Below the pieces are notes generated by a model. The model saw only the letters and a program-made list of their open reading frames with translations, did no database searches and was not told where the DNA came from. 64,000 nt of DNA from Colias croceus. Taxonomy: Eukaryota; Arthropoda; Insecta; Lepidoptera; Pieridae. The first letter of the stretch is position 1; every line of letters begins with the position of its first letter. The translations under genes were made by a program, and so were the position numbers. Below, one piece after another: positions 46,171-56,765 of the stretch. The stretch covers positions 3,549,001 through 3,613,000 of the forward strand of contig NC_059552.1 in NCBI RefSeq assembly GCF_905220415.1, in the 5' to 3' direction.

Positions 46171-46388
46171 TAATACTATAATCTCAGTCTCGTGTCGGTA
46201 TCCGTACGAGGTAGCTGTATGCGAAGATAATAATTATTAGTCATACTTGTTTACGTGTTTCTAACCATTGTAATTCACGCTCACTCGGTACGATCGCCGT
46301 TGGGTTTTATACCTAGCGGCCATACGCCGAAGGATGAAACTAATGCGTTTGCGCATATCTTATAATTAATAGCTAATACGATCTTACA

Positions 46389-47768
46389 ATGTCGCGATGC
46401 AGTAGTGCTATGAGTGAGGAGATTTTAATGCAGAATGTGGAGATTACTGTGGACGTGGAAAATGAAGAGATGTTAAGAGCTGAAAAAAGGGAAAGAGAAG
46501 AGGATGATGAACAGGAATGGTCTGTGGTAGGCAAAAAAGACAAGAAGTTAAAACATCATGAAAAAATTGAAATATATATCACAAGTCAAGAAAAAATACC
46601 AAAACAGTTTACAATCGCAAAATTACTTAAAGAGAATAGCATAACCGATATAGAAAGAATAAAATATATCAATCCATACAAATTACGTTTGGAAATGATG
46701 AATGAATTAACTGCCGACAGGTTGATAAATTGTAAAGCTTTCTTGGAAATGGGTTGGCGTATTCAGAGACCGATGGAGAAAAATTTTTCATATGGTGTCA
46801 TTAGAAATGTCGAGATAGAAATGACGGATGAAGAAATTCTCAATAACATTGTCTGCCCGGAACCCGGTAAAATTGTTAGTTTATATCGCCTGAAACGTCG
46901 CAATAGTTCTGAGAAGGAGGGTTGGTCAAACAGCGAGTGTATTCGAATTTGTTTTAAAGGTAATTACTTACCTTCGTATGTCTTAGTCGACAGCCTTAAG
47001 ATAAAGGTAGATCCATATATATTCCCTGTGTCCCAATGTTCTCGTTGTTGGAAATAGGGACATTTTACAAAAAGATGTCCGTCGTCGAAGATTGTTTGCC
47101 CGAAGTGCGGTAAAAACCACGCAAATTGTGAAGCGAAATCCTTTTACTGTGTTAACTGCCGAGGCCAACATATGTCCCTAGCCAGAACTTGTCCTGCTTT
47201 CTTGAAGGAAAAAAAGCTAAGAGAAATAATGGCTGAGTATAATTGCACATATAAAAGGGCTCTGACAATCTACGTGCCAAGCGAATCACCCAGAAAGCCA
47301 GAACCCAGCATAGCTGATATAAATTACTTTTCGCCACTAGACATAATTGATGAGGACAGTTTGTTTCCACAGCCGTGTTCTGGTGAGCAATTAACATATG
47401 CAAACGTCGTTAATAGAAAACCAAATAAGAATGTAGGGATCAAGAAGACAAAATTACCAAACTCTAGGGTGTCTAAAACTTCAACAGATCGTGAGGATTA
47501 TCTGACTGATTCTTTAAACAAAATGGATTCTTATGGATGTAACGTCGAAGAAAATACAACTGAGGGAGGTCAAAAAGAGAAAGATGTAAAGTTTAGTGAG
47601 CTATTATCACGGTTAAAGAGTATTTTGTTTCTAAAAGGTGTATCTATACAAACTAAAATGTTCAGTATTCTAAAGCGGTGTATTGAATGGGTTGTGTTAG
47701 TCCTTGCCGAGTACGTTTCTGATTGGCCCTGTGCGAAGATATTAATGGACCTCCTCAATAGTGAATGA
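46389..47768 (+). pseudogene. LINE ORF1 (gag-like, zinc knuckles), interrupted by one in-frame TAG
   Basis: ORF1 encodes the RNA-binding protein that packages LINE RNA into the ribonucleoprotein. The frame opens at ATG 46389 with MSRCSSAMSEEILMQNVEIT, a charged N-terminal half, and then an array of zinc knuckles. The first knuckle, C-SR-C ... GHFTKRC (CX2CX4HX4C), contains TAG at 47055-47057 (codon 223) between CWK and GH. The same frame then continues with CPKCGKNHANC and CVNCRGQH to a TGA at 47766-47768. So a single substitution could explain the break, and the rest (about 459 codons) is intact. As it stands, only a 222-residue product lacking the knuckles would be made. Confidence 0.9.
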
Positions 47769-50700
47769 AAACAAATTTGTGCGGTTGAACATACTACAGT
47801 GGAACTCTCAGAGCGTTAGACCTAAGTTATTAGATTTTGAAAATATTTTACTACGGGAAAAGATCCACATTGCTGCCCTATGTGAGACTTGGTTGGAGCC
47901 GGGTTCACTCTTGAAGGTAAAGAACTATATTGTTTTCCGTCAAGATAGGGCCGATTCGTATGGTGGTGTAGCTATATTTATTCATGAATCTATTAAATGC
48001 AGCATGCTTCATGTGCAGGGTAACAATTCAGCTATAGAAACAATTTGTGTTAAACTAGTTAATTGTAATATAGATTATATTTTGTCGTTGTATTGCCCGC
48101 CCTCCGTTCGAACATGTCAATTAGATTGGGACATCATTTTTTCTCAAATGAGTAGAAAGGCGCTTGTACTCGGGGATTTCAATGGGAATCATTCTAATTG
48201 GTCAGTGAAAACTGACCAAAGAGGTACACAAATCTTTGAGTCACTTATGGATCACTCGCTAATAACATTAAATGATGGCCGTCCAACGCGTATTTCGTTC
48301 ACGAACGGTGTGCTTAGGGAATCAACTCCAGATATCTCATTAATAACATCGGATCTTACATTACAGTTTAATTGGACTACTTTGAATGAGACGTTAGGCA
48401 GTGACCATGTCATGATAAAAATTTCCACTGAATTTAAAGAAAAACAAAACATAATACGCAGACGAAATTATAAAAAGGCAGATTGGCACGGTTTTAAAAT
48501 TTTGTTACAAAGCTTGTTTGATGGTTTTAATATAACAGAGGATATTCAAAAATCTTATGACTTTTTTATAAATTTTTTAAATTTCGCAGCTGATTCTAAT
48601 ATTCCATATATTAAAGTGAACCCCAATCCTAGTAATAAGTTTAACCCAAAACCTTATTGGACTCCTCTACTTTCTAAGTTAGTTGCAGAACGTCGATTAG
48701 CTTTAAAAATATTCAGACGTAACCCTTCTCCACGAAATTTAGACGTTTTACAAGACAAAATTCGGCTTTCTCAAAGAGCTTTACGCCAAGCCAGAAGTGA
48801 AGCATGGCACAAATTTTGTAGTTCATTGGATGAAACAATTAGCCAAAGTGACATATGGCGCAAGATGAGGTGGCTCAAGGGCCTCAAAAACTCACATTTT
48901 CATGTAGAAGAGGAGAAAGCCGTTAAATTATTAGAAAAGTTGAGTCCCGACTATGTTTGTCCTGATAAAATATATTTTGTGTCAAATAATGAAAAGTTGG
49001 AAGCACCGATTTGTTTGAATGAGTTAGAGAGTTGTATTCGACACAAAGATACATGTCCTGGTAGTGACAACATTTCTTATTCGATGATCAGGTATCTTCC
49101 AAGAAATGGTAAGATTATTTTAATTTCATTGTTTAATAGTATTCTCATGCACGGTGTTGTTCCTAGGCAGTGGAAAAATATTACGATTATACCGATCCCA
49201 AAACCTAGTGCTGCGTCCCAATCTGGTTCATCCTTACGGCCGATATCAATGATTTCCTGCATTTGTAAAGTTTTTCATGGCATTCTAATAAAGAGATTAG
49301 AGTGGTTTATTGAAAAAAACAGCTTTCTTTCTCAAGATATTACCGGTTTTAGGAAATGTAGGTCTTCCTTGGATAATCTATCGTTACTGGTCTCGAGAAT
49401 TCAAGGTTCATTTTCAGAAAGGCTTTTGACGTTATCGTGCTTTCTAGATATTGAAGACGCTTATAATAATGTTGATATAGATGTTATGTTGAGGCATTTA
49501 GATAATTTAGGGGTAGGATCTAAAATGTGTGGCTACTTATTTAATTTTTTGAGGGACAGAATAATAACTATAAACATTAACAATACTTCAATAAGTAGAA
49601 TGACAAGTCGGGGGCTAGCCCAAGGTGATCCTTTTTCACCTATTCTTTTCAACTTAGCTACAATGAACATTTGTAAAAATATTATAAGCGTTTTCATATC
49701 CCAATACGCCGATGACTTCATTTTGTATGTGGCCGACAACAATATAGAAAGAGGACGGAGACGTTTACAAGGTGCTGTGAATGGTGTTTCTAAGATGCTG
49801 TGCGAACTGGGATTGGAAATCTCTCCAAGCAAAAGTAAAGTCTGTCTTTTTGGATATGTGCGTGAATCGTTTGGTTTATCAGTTAACAATTCTCCCTTAG
49901 AGGTGGTAGATAGCGTAAAGTACCTAGGATTATGGTTGGATAGTTCGTTGCGGTGGGGGAAACACATAAATCATCTTAAGGATAAAGTTTTAAAAATGCT
50001 GAATGTGTTCAAAGTTTTGGTAGGACCTGGTTGGGGCGTACATCCCAGTCACCTACGGCGCTTATATATTTCAATGGTGCGTAGTAGATTGGATTATGGT
50101 AGTTTTCTTTATGGTAATAGCTGCAAAACACATTTATCCAAATTAGATAAAGTACAGAATGCTTATATGCGGGTTATTGGAGGTTTTATCAAGAGTACAC
50201 CAATACACGTTATGGAGAGTGAATTACATATTCAACCCTTAAATGTGCGTAGACTTTATTTGGGTGGAAAATTTTGGTTCAAGTCAGCATCATTTTCAAA
50301 TAGCGAATTAATTAAAGTTTTAGATAATTTGGGTAGGTTATGTAATAATTTATATTGGAGAAGGAAGAATAAACCTATTCTAATAACGATACACAATGAA
50401 TTCAAAATGACGAACTTTTACAAAAGAACTAACCTGGGAATGTTTTCGCTCAATACATGGATCAGCAATGTGGATTTGTCCAACGTAATTTCTTGTGATA
50501 TTGATGAAATTATTGTATCCAAAAAATCTATGAACAGCTTGCTTTTAAAATCTACTTGTGAAAAACATCTAATTAAATATTATAGTAATTTTTATAAAAT
50601 ATACACGGATGGTTGTAAGATGGTTGATAGGTCAGGTTTAGCTGTTTACGATCCTCAAGACAATTGTTCTATTAAACTGAGAGTAACAGCAAAGGTTTCT

Positions 50701-51462
50701 ATTATGTATTTAGAATTAATAGCTATAGCAGAAGCTGTATCGTATGTAGATTCACTTGATTCCGGTTTTTATGTGATCTTAACCGATTCTAGAAGTGCCC
50801 TACAGCACTTGATTAGCTGTACAAATAATGTTGAAGGTTTACCAATCGCTTATACAATTCTAAAAGATATATGTAAGATTTTGTCTTGTAATAAAAATAT
50901 TAAATTACAGTGGATCCCATCCCACGTTGGATTATTTGGTAATGAGGTGGTTGATCGACTAGCTAATGAGGCAGCATGGGATGGACCACTATTTGAATGT
51001 TCACCAACATGCTCAGATATGTTACATTTATTAAAAAAGTATTGTAATAATATTTGGAAATTGTATTTTGATGAGCGGTCACTGTCTAAAGGAATATGGT
51101 ACAAAACTATTCAACCCGGTCTTACTCGCTCACCATGGTTTTCTGGAGCAAAATTCAACCGAGCCGAACTAGTAACGGCGTTCCGTCTCCGTTCTGGACA
51201 CATCCCACTGAACAGTTTTGCATACCTTATGAAGAAAGTTCCGACTCCTAGATGTTCTGAGTGTGACATGATTGAGGATGTGTATCATATTTTGGTGGAA
51301 TGTGTTCGGAATGGAGCGGAGCGATATTCATTTACATCCGTAAATGGTATATACAATTTACGAGAGGTGGGACTGATAAATTCCTTGTTATCAAGTCCTT
51401 CCTCTCATATCACTAGAAAGTTGTATAGTTTTGTACTTAAAGGAATTAGTCGTAGGTCATAG
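47761..51462 (+). CDS. LINE ORF2: endonuclease - reverse transcriptase - RNase H
   Basis: The 1233-codon frame is intact. An APE-type endonuclease (residues about 8-230) has ILQWNSQSVR, the catalytic Glu in CETW (41-44), GDFN (about 138) and SDH (about 213). The reverse transcriptase (about 430-720) has FLDIEDAYNNV, GLAQGDPFSPILF and the catalytic YADD at 649-652. The RNase H has TDG (949-951), TDSRSAL (1008), WIPSHVGLFGNEVVDRLANE (about 1050). A CX2CX7HX4C knuckle lies at 1165-1181. It overlaps the end of ORF1 by eight bases and has no ATG near its start. The first codon of the frame after the upstream stop is TGG at 47746, so it probably depends on reinitiation or frameshifting from ORF1. 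All expected catalytic residues are present. Confidence 0.95.
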   Translation: MNENKFVRLNILQWNSQSVRPKLLDFENILLREKIHIAALCETWLEPGSLLKVKNYIVFRQDRADSYGGVAIFIHESIKCSMLHVQGNNSAIETICVKLVNCNIDYILSLYCPPSVRTCQLDWDIIFSQMSRKALVLGDFNGNHSNWSVKTDQRGTQIFESLMDHSLITLNDGRPTRISFTNGVLRESTPDISLITSDLTLQFNWTTLNETLGSDHVMIKISTEFKEKQNIIRRRNYKKADWHGFKILLQSLFDGFNITEDIQKSYDFFINFLNFAADSNIPYIKVNPNPSNKFNPKPYWTPLLSKLVAERRLALKIFRRNPSPRNLDVLQDKIRLSQRALRQARSEAWHKFCSSLDETISQSDIWRKMRWLKGLKNSHFHVEEEKAVKLLEKLSPDYVCPDKIYFVSNNEKLEAPICLNELESCIRHKDTCPGSDNISYSMIRYLPRNGKIILISLFNSILMHGVVPRQWKNITIIPIPKPSAASQSGSSLRPISMISCICKVFHGILIKRLEWFIEKNSFLSQDITGFRKCRSSLDNLSLLVSRIQGSFSERLLTLSCFLDIEDAYNNVDIDVMLRHLDNLGVGSKMCGYLFNFLRDRIITININNTSISRMTSRGLAQGDPFSPILFNLATMNICKNIISVFISQYADDFILYVADNNIERGRRRLQGAVNGVSKMLCELGLEISPSKSKVCLFGYVRESFGLSVNNSPLEVVDSVKYLGLWLDSSLRWGKHINHLKDKVLKMLNVFKVLVGPGWGVHPSHLRRLYISMVRSRLDYGSFLYGNSCKTHLSKLDKVQNAYMRVIGGFIKSTPIHVMESELHIQPLNVRRLYLGGKFWFKSASFSNSELIKVLDNLGRLCNNLYWRRKNKPILITIHNEFKMTNFYKRTNLGMFSLNTWISNVDLSNVISCDIDEIIVSKKSMNSLLLKSTCEKHLIKYYSNFYKIYTDGCKMVDRSGLAVYDPQDNCSIKLRVTAKVSIMYLELIAIAEAVSYVDSLDSGFYVILTDSRSALQHLISCTNNVEGLPIAYTILKDICKILSCNKNIKLQWIPSHVGLFGNEVVDRLANEAAWDGPLFECSPTCSDMLHLLKKYCNNIWKLYFDERSLSKGIWYKTIQPGLTRSPWFSGAKFNRAELVTAFRLRSGHIPLNSFAYLMKKVPTPRCSECDMIEDVYHILVECVRNGAERYSFTSVNGIYNLREVGLINSLLSSPSSHITRKLYSFVLKGISRRS

Positions 51463-51602
51463 ATATTTTTAGTTTGTACCTTAGATTATTAAATAGTTAA
51501 TATAAGATTAAGATGTTCCTATGGGGATGACATGTTCAGATTATGAACAAATCCTCTTTTTAAAAATAAAGATTATAAAAAAAAAAAAAAAAATACTATA
51601 AT

Positions 51603-52091
51603 AATTTACAATACAAGAATGCGCTAAAAGTGGATAACTATCATAGATACAATCAAAGCATGATGTCCTCTATGGGATTTAAATATCGTCTTCATTCCAT
51701 ATTGTACATCAGGACCACAAAAATTATTAACTGCTACACAAAAGTTATTGGTCTAGATTTTAATACTGAGTTCCTAGGAGCTGTAGTCAAAATAGATAAC
51801 CAGTAGATCAACGAGAGAATCAATATATAATGAATTGTCGCTATAGTGATCTCTCGTATTGACTTGAAAGAGTAGTATCTAACCAACACGAGTGACGTTC
51901 AATACCAAAACGTACTCAACTCTCTCTTGAACATATCAATAGCCCAACACTACAAGGTGACAAATTGATTCATTGTGATACGGTGCATTTACCAAACGAT
52001 CCTAGAGCTAGAGCTAGAGCAAGATCATTCTTCGTGCTCTTTTAATGAAAACGAAAACTCGTATTCAGCGATGGAACATTGCATAGAATCT
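51603..52091. other. AT-rich sequence between two LINE insertions
   Basis: No gene supported. The short CTAGAGCTAGAGCTAGAGC-like repeat lies at 52002-52020. The right end holds the target-site copy (52080-52091) of the next insertion. Confidence 0.5.
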
Positions 52092-52406
52092 GCCCAACGT
52101 CGAACAAACCGCGACACCGCACACACCACAGCAGAAAGCGTACACCGTCTTCGCCGGCGAAGACGAGGTCCCTTGTTCCGCGTTCCCGCGCCCACCCGGG
52201 TGAGCGCCCGTCCGATTAGGGCCCTTCTGGCCTCCTCCACTCAAGCGACAGCTCAAGCCGAGGTTCGTGGTCCCCGTCAAGGGGGGACGCCCTTGTGCAT
52301 GTCGTTACCAGGGTGAACCTTCAGTTCACCCCCGCGTCCGCGTTAAAATGTAGTAGCCCTTTTGGCTAACATTGAGAAACACCTTACAAAAAACAAAAAA
52401 AAAAAA
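52092..52406 (+). mobile_element. 5'-truncated non-LTR retrotransposon 3' end
   Basis: A GC-rich 315-base insert is flanked by the 12-base direct repeat TGCATAGAATCT (52080-52091 and 52407-52418) and ends in an A-rich tail. An open frame through it includes RRRRRGPLFRVPAPTRVSAR and ends with a stop at 52314-52316 before a short 3' UTR, fitting the extreme C-terminal coding end of a LINE ORF2. The clade cannot be fixed. The strong GC contrast with the flanks explains overlapping open frames on both strands. Confidence 0.8.
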
Positions 52407-52418
52407 TGCATAGAATCT

Positions 52419-53876
52419 TTTCTTCTAAGAACGACGAAAGAATGCTCTACGCCAGTTTACACTAAAAGAATTTGACATAGTGGGTTAAGAATGTGAATGT
52501 GTGTGATAAAAAAAAATATTCAAGTTTCAAATTGTAACGTTTCGTAGCTCACATCGATAACTAATCGGGGGATAAGCAAGCAATATTTCAAGTCAGGTAC
52601 GCTATAAAACTTGTAGTATCCGCTGGAATCTCGTGGGAGAAATTAGAAGATGAACCGCGGGGCAGACAGGATTGGATGGCTGAGTTTCGTCGTAAATTGT
52701 AGTCGACAGACTTAAGGTGTGTCCGCATTGACAGGCGGCATGCTTATTGCTCTGACCACCAACAAATACTAGTTACAGTATTACAAGGTTAAGAATAAGG
52801 CTAGGCAATAAATGAGCGTTGGTACTAGTCATTAGGGCTTGATAAACCCTGTAAGCGGGATGGCTGTCAGTGTAGACGCGGCTTTAGACACGAATCAATC
52901 AGTATTAAAAAGCTTTGTGGATATTTGTAGGCGTTCGTTCGCTATTAAGGAAATTAATCTCGTTTTAATGAAATAAAAACGAAAACGTTAGAGGAATTCG
53001 TAATCTTAAAGATTATGCTTCATTTACCTAAATTCAAGTTGATATTATATTTATGCGATCTTGCATCACTCAACATTAATACATAATATTACTATTATAG
53101 GTACCCGAAACATATAACTTTTTTATTGAAGTAATGAATAAATGTTTTGTTTTGCATCATAATTCAAAATTATCGATACGATAATTTCATATCAAACCAT
53201 CCAAAAAATTATAAGAAGATAATAATTAAAATAAACTTTAAAAATTTGAAGTAGTAAAACCAAACCCAAGAGCTTAAACTCAAAACACACTCCCTAAAAT
53301 AAAAGTAAAACAAAACTGTCAAGCAAAACCCTTAGAAAATAAACTGAAACATAATTACTTCTCACGGAACTTTCATTGCAAATCCCTCATAGCCACCATA
53401 AAACACGGCCTTCGAGTTTTTCCTCAAAAACAATTCTTTTACGGGGAAAAGTGCGCTATCCCTGACATTTATTATGGGCAGGTGTTGATTTTACGAGCAA
53501 ACAGATATCAAAGGGTTACCTTAAATTCGAATGTCACTTTTAACCTAATAATGCCACAAAAAGGCTTCGATAGTATTTCTCCACTGATTTATTGAAGGAA
53601 GCGTTACGAGAGCGTAATAAAAAGTTGTAACACATACCAATTCTGTATTCTTATATCTATAAGTGTTATTTTCAGACTTGTTTAATGTTATTATGAATAG
53701 TGTTTGATAAAGTCCGTATATAACAAATTGTATCGTGTTTTTTTTTATTTTTAACGTGCTTATATATATGTATAAGTTTCACATGTATATTTGTATGTTT
53801 GTCACCGACGCCTTTAGACACGATTTTGACCTATAAACGGACAGATTGAGTTCAAAGATCGGTGACGATACAATAA
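52419..53876. other. AT-rich intergenic sequence
   Basis: No gene or named repeat supported. A short (TA)n tract with TATG lies at about 53760-53775. Confidence 0.5.
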
Positions 53877-56765
53877 TATATTTATTTATTTATTTATTTA
53901 AATTCTTTATTTAACACACACAAGAAAGATTAACACAAAAATAAAAAGAACAAAAAAGAAAATCATAACATGTTAAATAGGCGGCCTTATCGCTATAAGC
54001 GATCTCTGCCAGGCAACCTTTGGATAGGATTTGTCATACGAATTAAAATTAGATGGGTGGTGTTTGATTTAAAATGATAAAAAAAAGAAAAATAAAAATA
54101 AAATAAAAATATGTACATATAATATATACGTATATATATATATATAAGAATAGATACCTAATAATAAATAAATAAGTAAATACAATATAAATGTTGATAT
54201 CAATACTATAAATACACATACATACATATACACTTACATACATACATAACATACATGATACATAATACATAACTATGTATAAATAAAAATATTATTACAG
54301 CTCGTTGAAGAAATGGTTATAAATTAGTTTTTTAAATATGTTCAGAGATTTAGCGCGACGTATCGTTATCGGAAGTGCATTCCACAGGAGTATGGCTTGA
54401 ACATGAAACTAATTTTGATAAAATTTGGTCTTGTGAGGTGGAATTTTTAAAAGTACATTTTCAGAGCATCGAAGGTTGAAATCCGTACTCTCACGAAATT
54501 GGAATTTTTCCTTAAGGTAACTGGGAGTATTAGGATGGAACAGGACACGGTATAGGAGTTGGAGAAGGTGGGAGTTCCGACGCTGACGTATTGGTAACCA
54601 CTTGAGCTTTTTCCTGTATTGAGACACGTGGTCATACTTGCGCAAGCCAAATATGAAGCGTATGCAAACATTTTGGAGTCGCTCAAGTTTGTCCAACTGG
54701 ATTTCGGTCAGGTCGGGATAACAGGCATCGGCATAATCCAGGATGGGAAGGAGAAGGGACTGTGCAAGAGAAGTTCTGGTGGAAATGGGCAAGAAGTTAC
54801 GAATTCTCATGAGTGAATGAGATGAGGCAAAGATTTTTTTATTCAACTCATTGATATGTGGTTGCCAAGATAACGTGCGATCAATGGTAACGCCTAAACT
54901 TTTGATGCTATCACTGAATGGTATGATGTTACCGTCTACAGTAATAGGGGGTAAACTAGACCATCCTATCCTTGATATGAATGAAGAGCTGCCAATGAGA
55001 ATAGTTTTAGTCTTAGAAGGATTAACAACTAAGCCATGTGCTCTACTCCAATTCATAATCAGGGAAAGGTCGTTATTTGTAGTAGCTATGGCAGACGGTA
55101 AATTTTCAAACGTGGACATCGTGTAGATTTGGAGATCATCTGCATACATGTGTGAGAAGGAAGTGAGAGAAAGTGAGATAGAGTTTATAAATATAGAGAA
55201 GAGAAGAGGAGAAAGGACGCCACCTTGTGGAACACCAGCAGTGATATCAGACCAGGTAGAAAAAGTGTTGTCAATTTTGATCCTTTGCTGGCGTCCCAAC
55301 AAGTAACTTTCGAACCATACAATCACCGATGGAGATATGTTAATTGAGCGTAACAGTCCCAATAGAATGTCAAAATCAACAGTATTGAAGGCATTACTGA
55401 AGTCAAGTAATGTGAGGATGGTGAGCTGCTTATCATCTAATCCTGCCCTTATATCATCGGTGATCTTGGTGAGAGCAGTAGTCGTACTATGTCCAGGACG
55501 GAAGCCGGATTGGAAGGTATTTAGAATATTGTTTTTATTAAGGAAAGAACTTAACTGTTCATGAACTAACCGTTCAAGAACTTTGGATAGGAAAGGAAGG
55601 ATGGAGATGGGACGGTAATCAGAGAAGGAAGAAGGATTTGGCTTCTTAGGCAATGGAACGACATGGGCGTCTTTCCAGGCATTAGGAAATATTCCGTTAC
55701 TGATAGAGGAGTTGAATATGTAAGTGATGACGGGAGCAAGGATATCTAGGATAGGAAGGATCATACTACGACCGATGCTGTCACTACCGACGGCTTTGGA
55801 TGAAATCGATGATATGCTCTTCTTAACACCACATACGGTGAATTGTTTGAAAGTGAACGGTTGATATTGAGGAGTCGGACAAGATGAAAGATTATTCAAT
55901 GTGCGTGACTTAAGTTCTGGATTAAATACAAGAGAATTATGTGTAAAGTGGTTGTTCATTAAATCAATGTTAGTGTTAGGAGGGAGAGATAGTTGCTGCT
56001 GTTTGCCAACTCCTAAGGACTTAAGAAATTTCCAAATCTTAGCTGGGTCGCCGTTCTCGACCGAATTGGAAACGTGGCGTCGCTGAGCATCTCTACACAA
56101 AGTATTGCAGTGATTCCGTATCCTATTGTATTTCTCCCTGTTAGCCGGTGAGTTGTTCGATTTCAATTTGGATTTCGCCCTGTTTTTTGAGATAATAACT
56201 GACTTGATTTCATTAGTCAACCATGGTGCCGGTAGTTGTTTAATTCTTACAGGTTTAATAGGAGCATGAATATCATATAATTGCGTTAGTAACGAATTAA
56301 ACACAGTGACCATATCATTGACGTCACTTGCGCCATACACCTGCCCCCAGTCCAGCTTTTCAGCGTCATTCGCCAGTCGATTCAAGTCCATATCACCAAA
56401 ACTTCTCTGCATGAGGATTTGGGGTTTTAGTTTAGGGGATCGCAACTTGTAGGAAAGGAAAAGCAGGTCATGGTAAGAGAAAGCCTCGGCTGGCAACTGC
56501 CCGTGCTTGCCCACAAGATCAGTATTAGAGACAAGGATAAGGTCTAAAAGTGATGGAGAACAGTTTGGGAAGAAATGAGTAGGGTTGAGTGGAAGAACAT
56601 GTAGATTGAACGAATCAACAGTAGCGAGTAGTCTTTTGGAACGAACATCATCCTTGAGCAAGCAGGTATTGAAGTCGCCCATAAGAACAATATGATTGTA
56701 CGATGGTACATATTTCTCTAAAAGCTGATCGAAGGAGGAAAAATAACAAAAACAATCAAAATAGT
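53877..56765 (-). mobile_element. CR1-like LINE, 5'-truncated within the endonuclease
   Basis: On the minus strand the 3' end is an (AAAT)n-type tract (53877-53901), preceded by a roughly 500-base 3' UTR rich in simple AT/ACAT repeats (54049-54270), with the pol ORF upstream. The 5' limit is about 56765, where the reading YVPSYNHIVLMGDFN loses its upstream part, so the first part of the endonuclease is missing. I could not find convincing target-site duplications. Confidence 0.8.
54409..56682 (-). CDS. CR1-like LINE pol ORF: partial endonuclease + reverse transcriptase
   Basis: The 757-codon frame is intact to its stop. It begins inside the endonuclease with MGDFNTCLL and then SYHDLLFLSY (the S-x-HD catalytic motif), but lacks the N-terminal Asn/Glu active-site part. 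The reverse transcriptase has SDYRPISILPFLSKVLERLV, QSGFRPGHSTTTAL, LLDFSNAFNTVDFDILLGLL, AGVPQGGVLSPLLFSIF and the catalytic HMYADDLQIY. No RNase H follows, as usual for CR1-type elements. The chosen Met is only the first Met of a truncated copy, since the frame is open upstream to about 56760. The element cannot mobilise itself, but the RT domain shows no visible damage. Confidence 0.92.
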   Translation of the reverse strand: MGDFNTCLLKDDVRSKRLLATVDSFNLHVLPLNPTHFFPNCSPSLLDLILVSNTDLVGKHGQLPAEAFSYHDLLFLSYKLRSPKLKPQILMQRSFGDMDLNRLANDAEKLDWGQVYGASDVNDMVTVFNSLLTQLYDIHAPIKPVRIKQLPAPWLTNEIKSVIISKNRAKSKLKSNNSPANREKYNRIRNHCNTLCRDAQRRHVSNSVENGDPAKIWKFLKSLGVGKQQQLSLPPNTNIDLMNNHFTHNSLVFNPELKSRTLNNLSSCPTPQYQPFTFKQFTVCGVKKSISSISSKAVGSDSIGRSMILPILDILAPVITYIFNSSISNGIFPNAWKDAHVVPLPKKPNPSSFSDYRPISILPFLSKVLERLVHEQLSSFLNKNNILNTFQSGFRPGHSTTTALTKITDDIRAGLDDKQLTILTLLDFSNAFNTVDFDILLGLLRSINISPSVIVWFESYLLGRQQRIKIDNTFSTWSDITAGVPQGGVLSPLLFSIFINSISLSLTSFSHMYADDLQIYTMSTFENLPSAIATTNNDLSLIMNWSRAHGLVVNPSKTKTILIGSSSFISRIGWSSLPPITVDGNIIPFSDSIKSLGVTIDRTLSWQPHINELNKKIFASSHSLMRIRNFLPISTRTSLAQSLLLPILDYADACYPDLTEIQLDKLERLQNVCIRFIFGLRKYDHVSQYRKKLKWLPIRQRRNSHLLQLLYRVLFHPNTPSYLKEKFQFRESTDFNLRCSENVLLKIPPHKTKFYQN

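Larger units (their letters stand above)
46172..51602 (+). mobile_element. Full-length non-LTR retrotransposon (I superfamily) with target-site duplications
   Basis: The 11-base direct repeat AATACTATAAT flanks the element at 46172-46182 and 51592-51602. The element itself spans 46183-51591: a 206-base 5' UTR, ORF1 (46389-47768), ORF2 (47761-51462), a 3' UTR with AATAAA at 51564, and a poly-A run. Two ORFs with zinc knuckles in ORF1, and endonuclease, reverse transcriptase, RNase H and a C-terminal zinc knuckle in ORF2, are the layout of the I superfamily (I, LOA and relatives). It is complete except for one nonsense codon in ORF1, so the insertion is young. Confidence 0.93.

Noticed and set aside
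47152..51104. Minus-strand frames of 61-144 codons inside the LINE
   Set aside because: They are shadows of the intact ORF1 and ORF2 on the plus strand.
54619..56086. Plus-strand frames of 61-91 codons inside the CR1-like LINE
   Set aside because: They are antisense shadows of the pol ORF.
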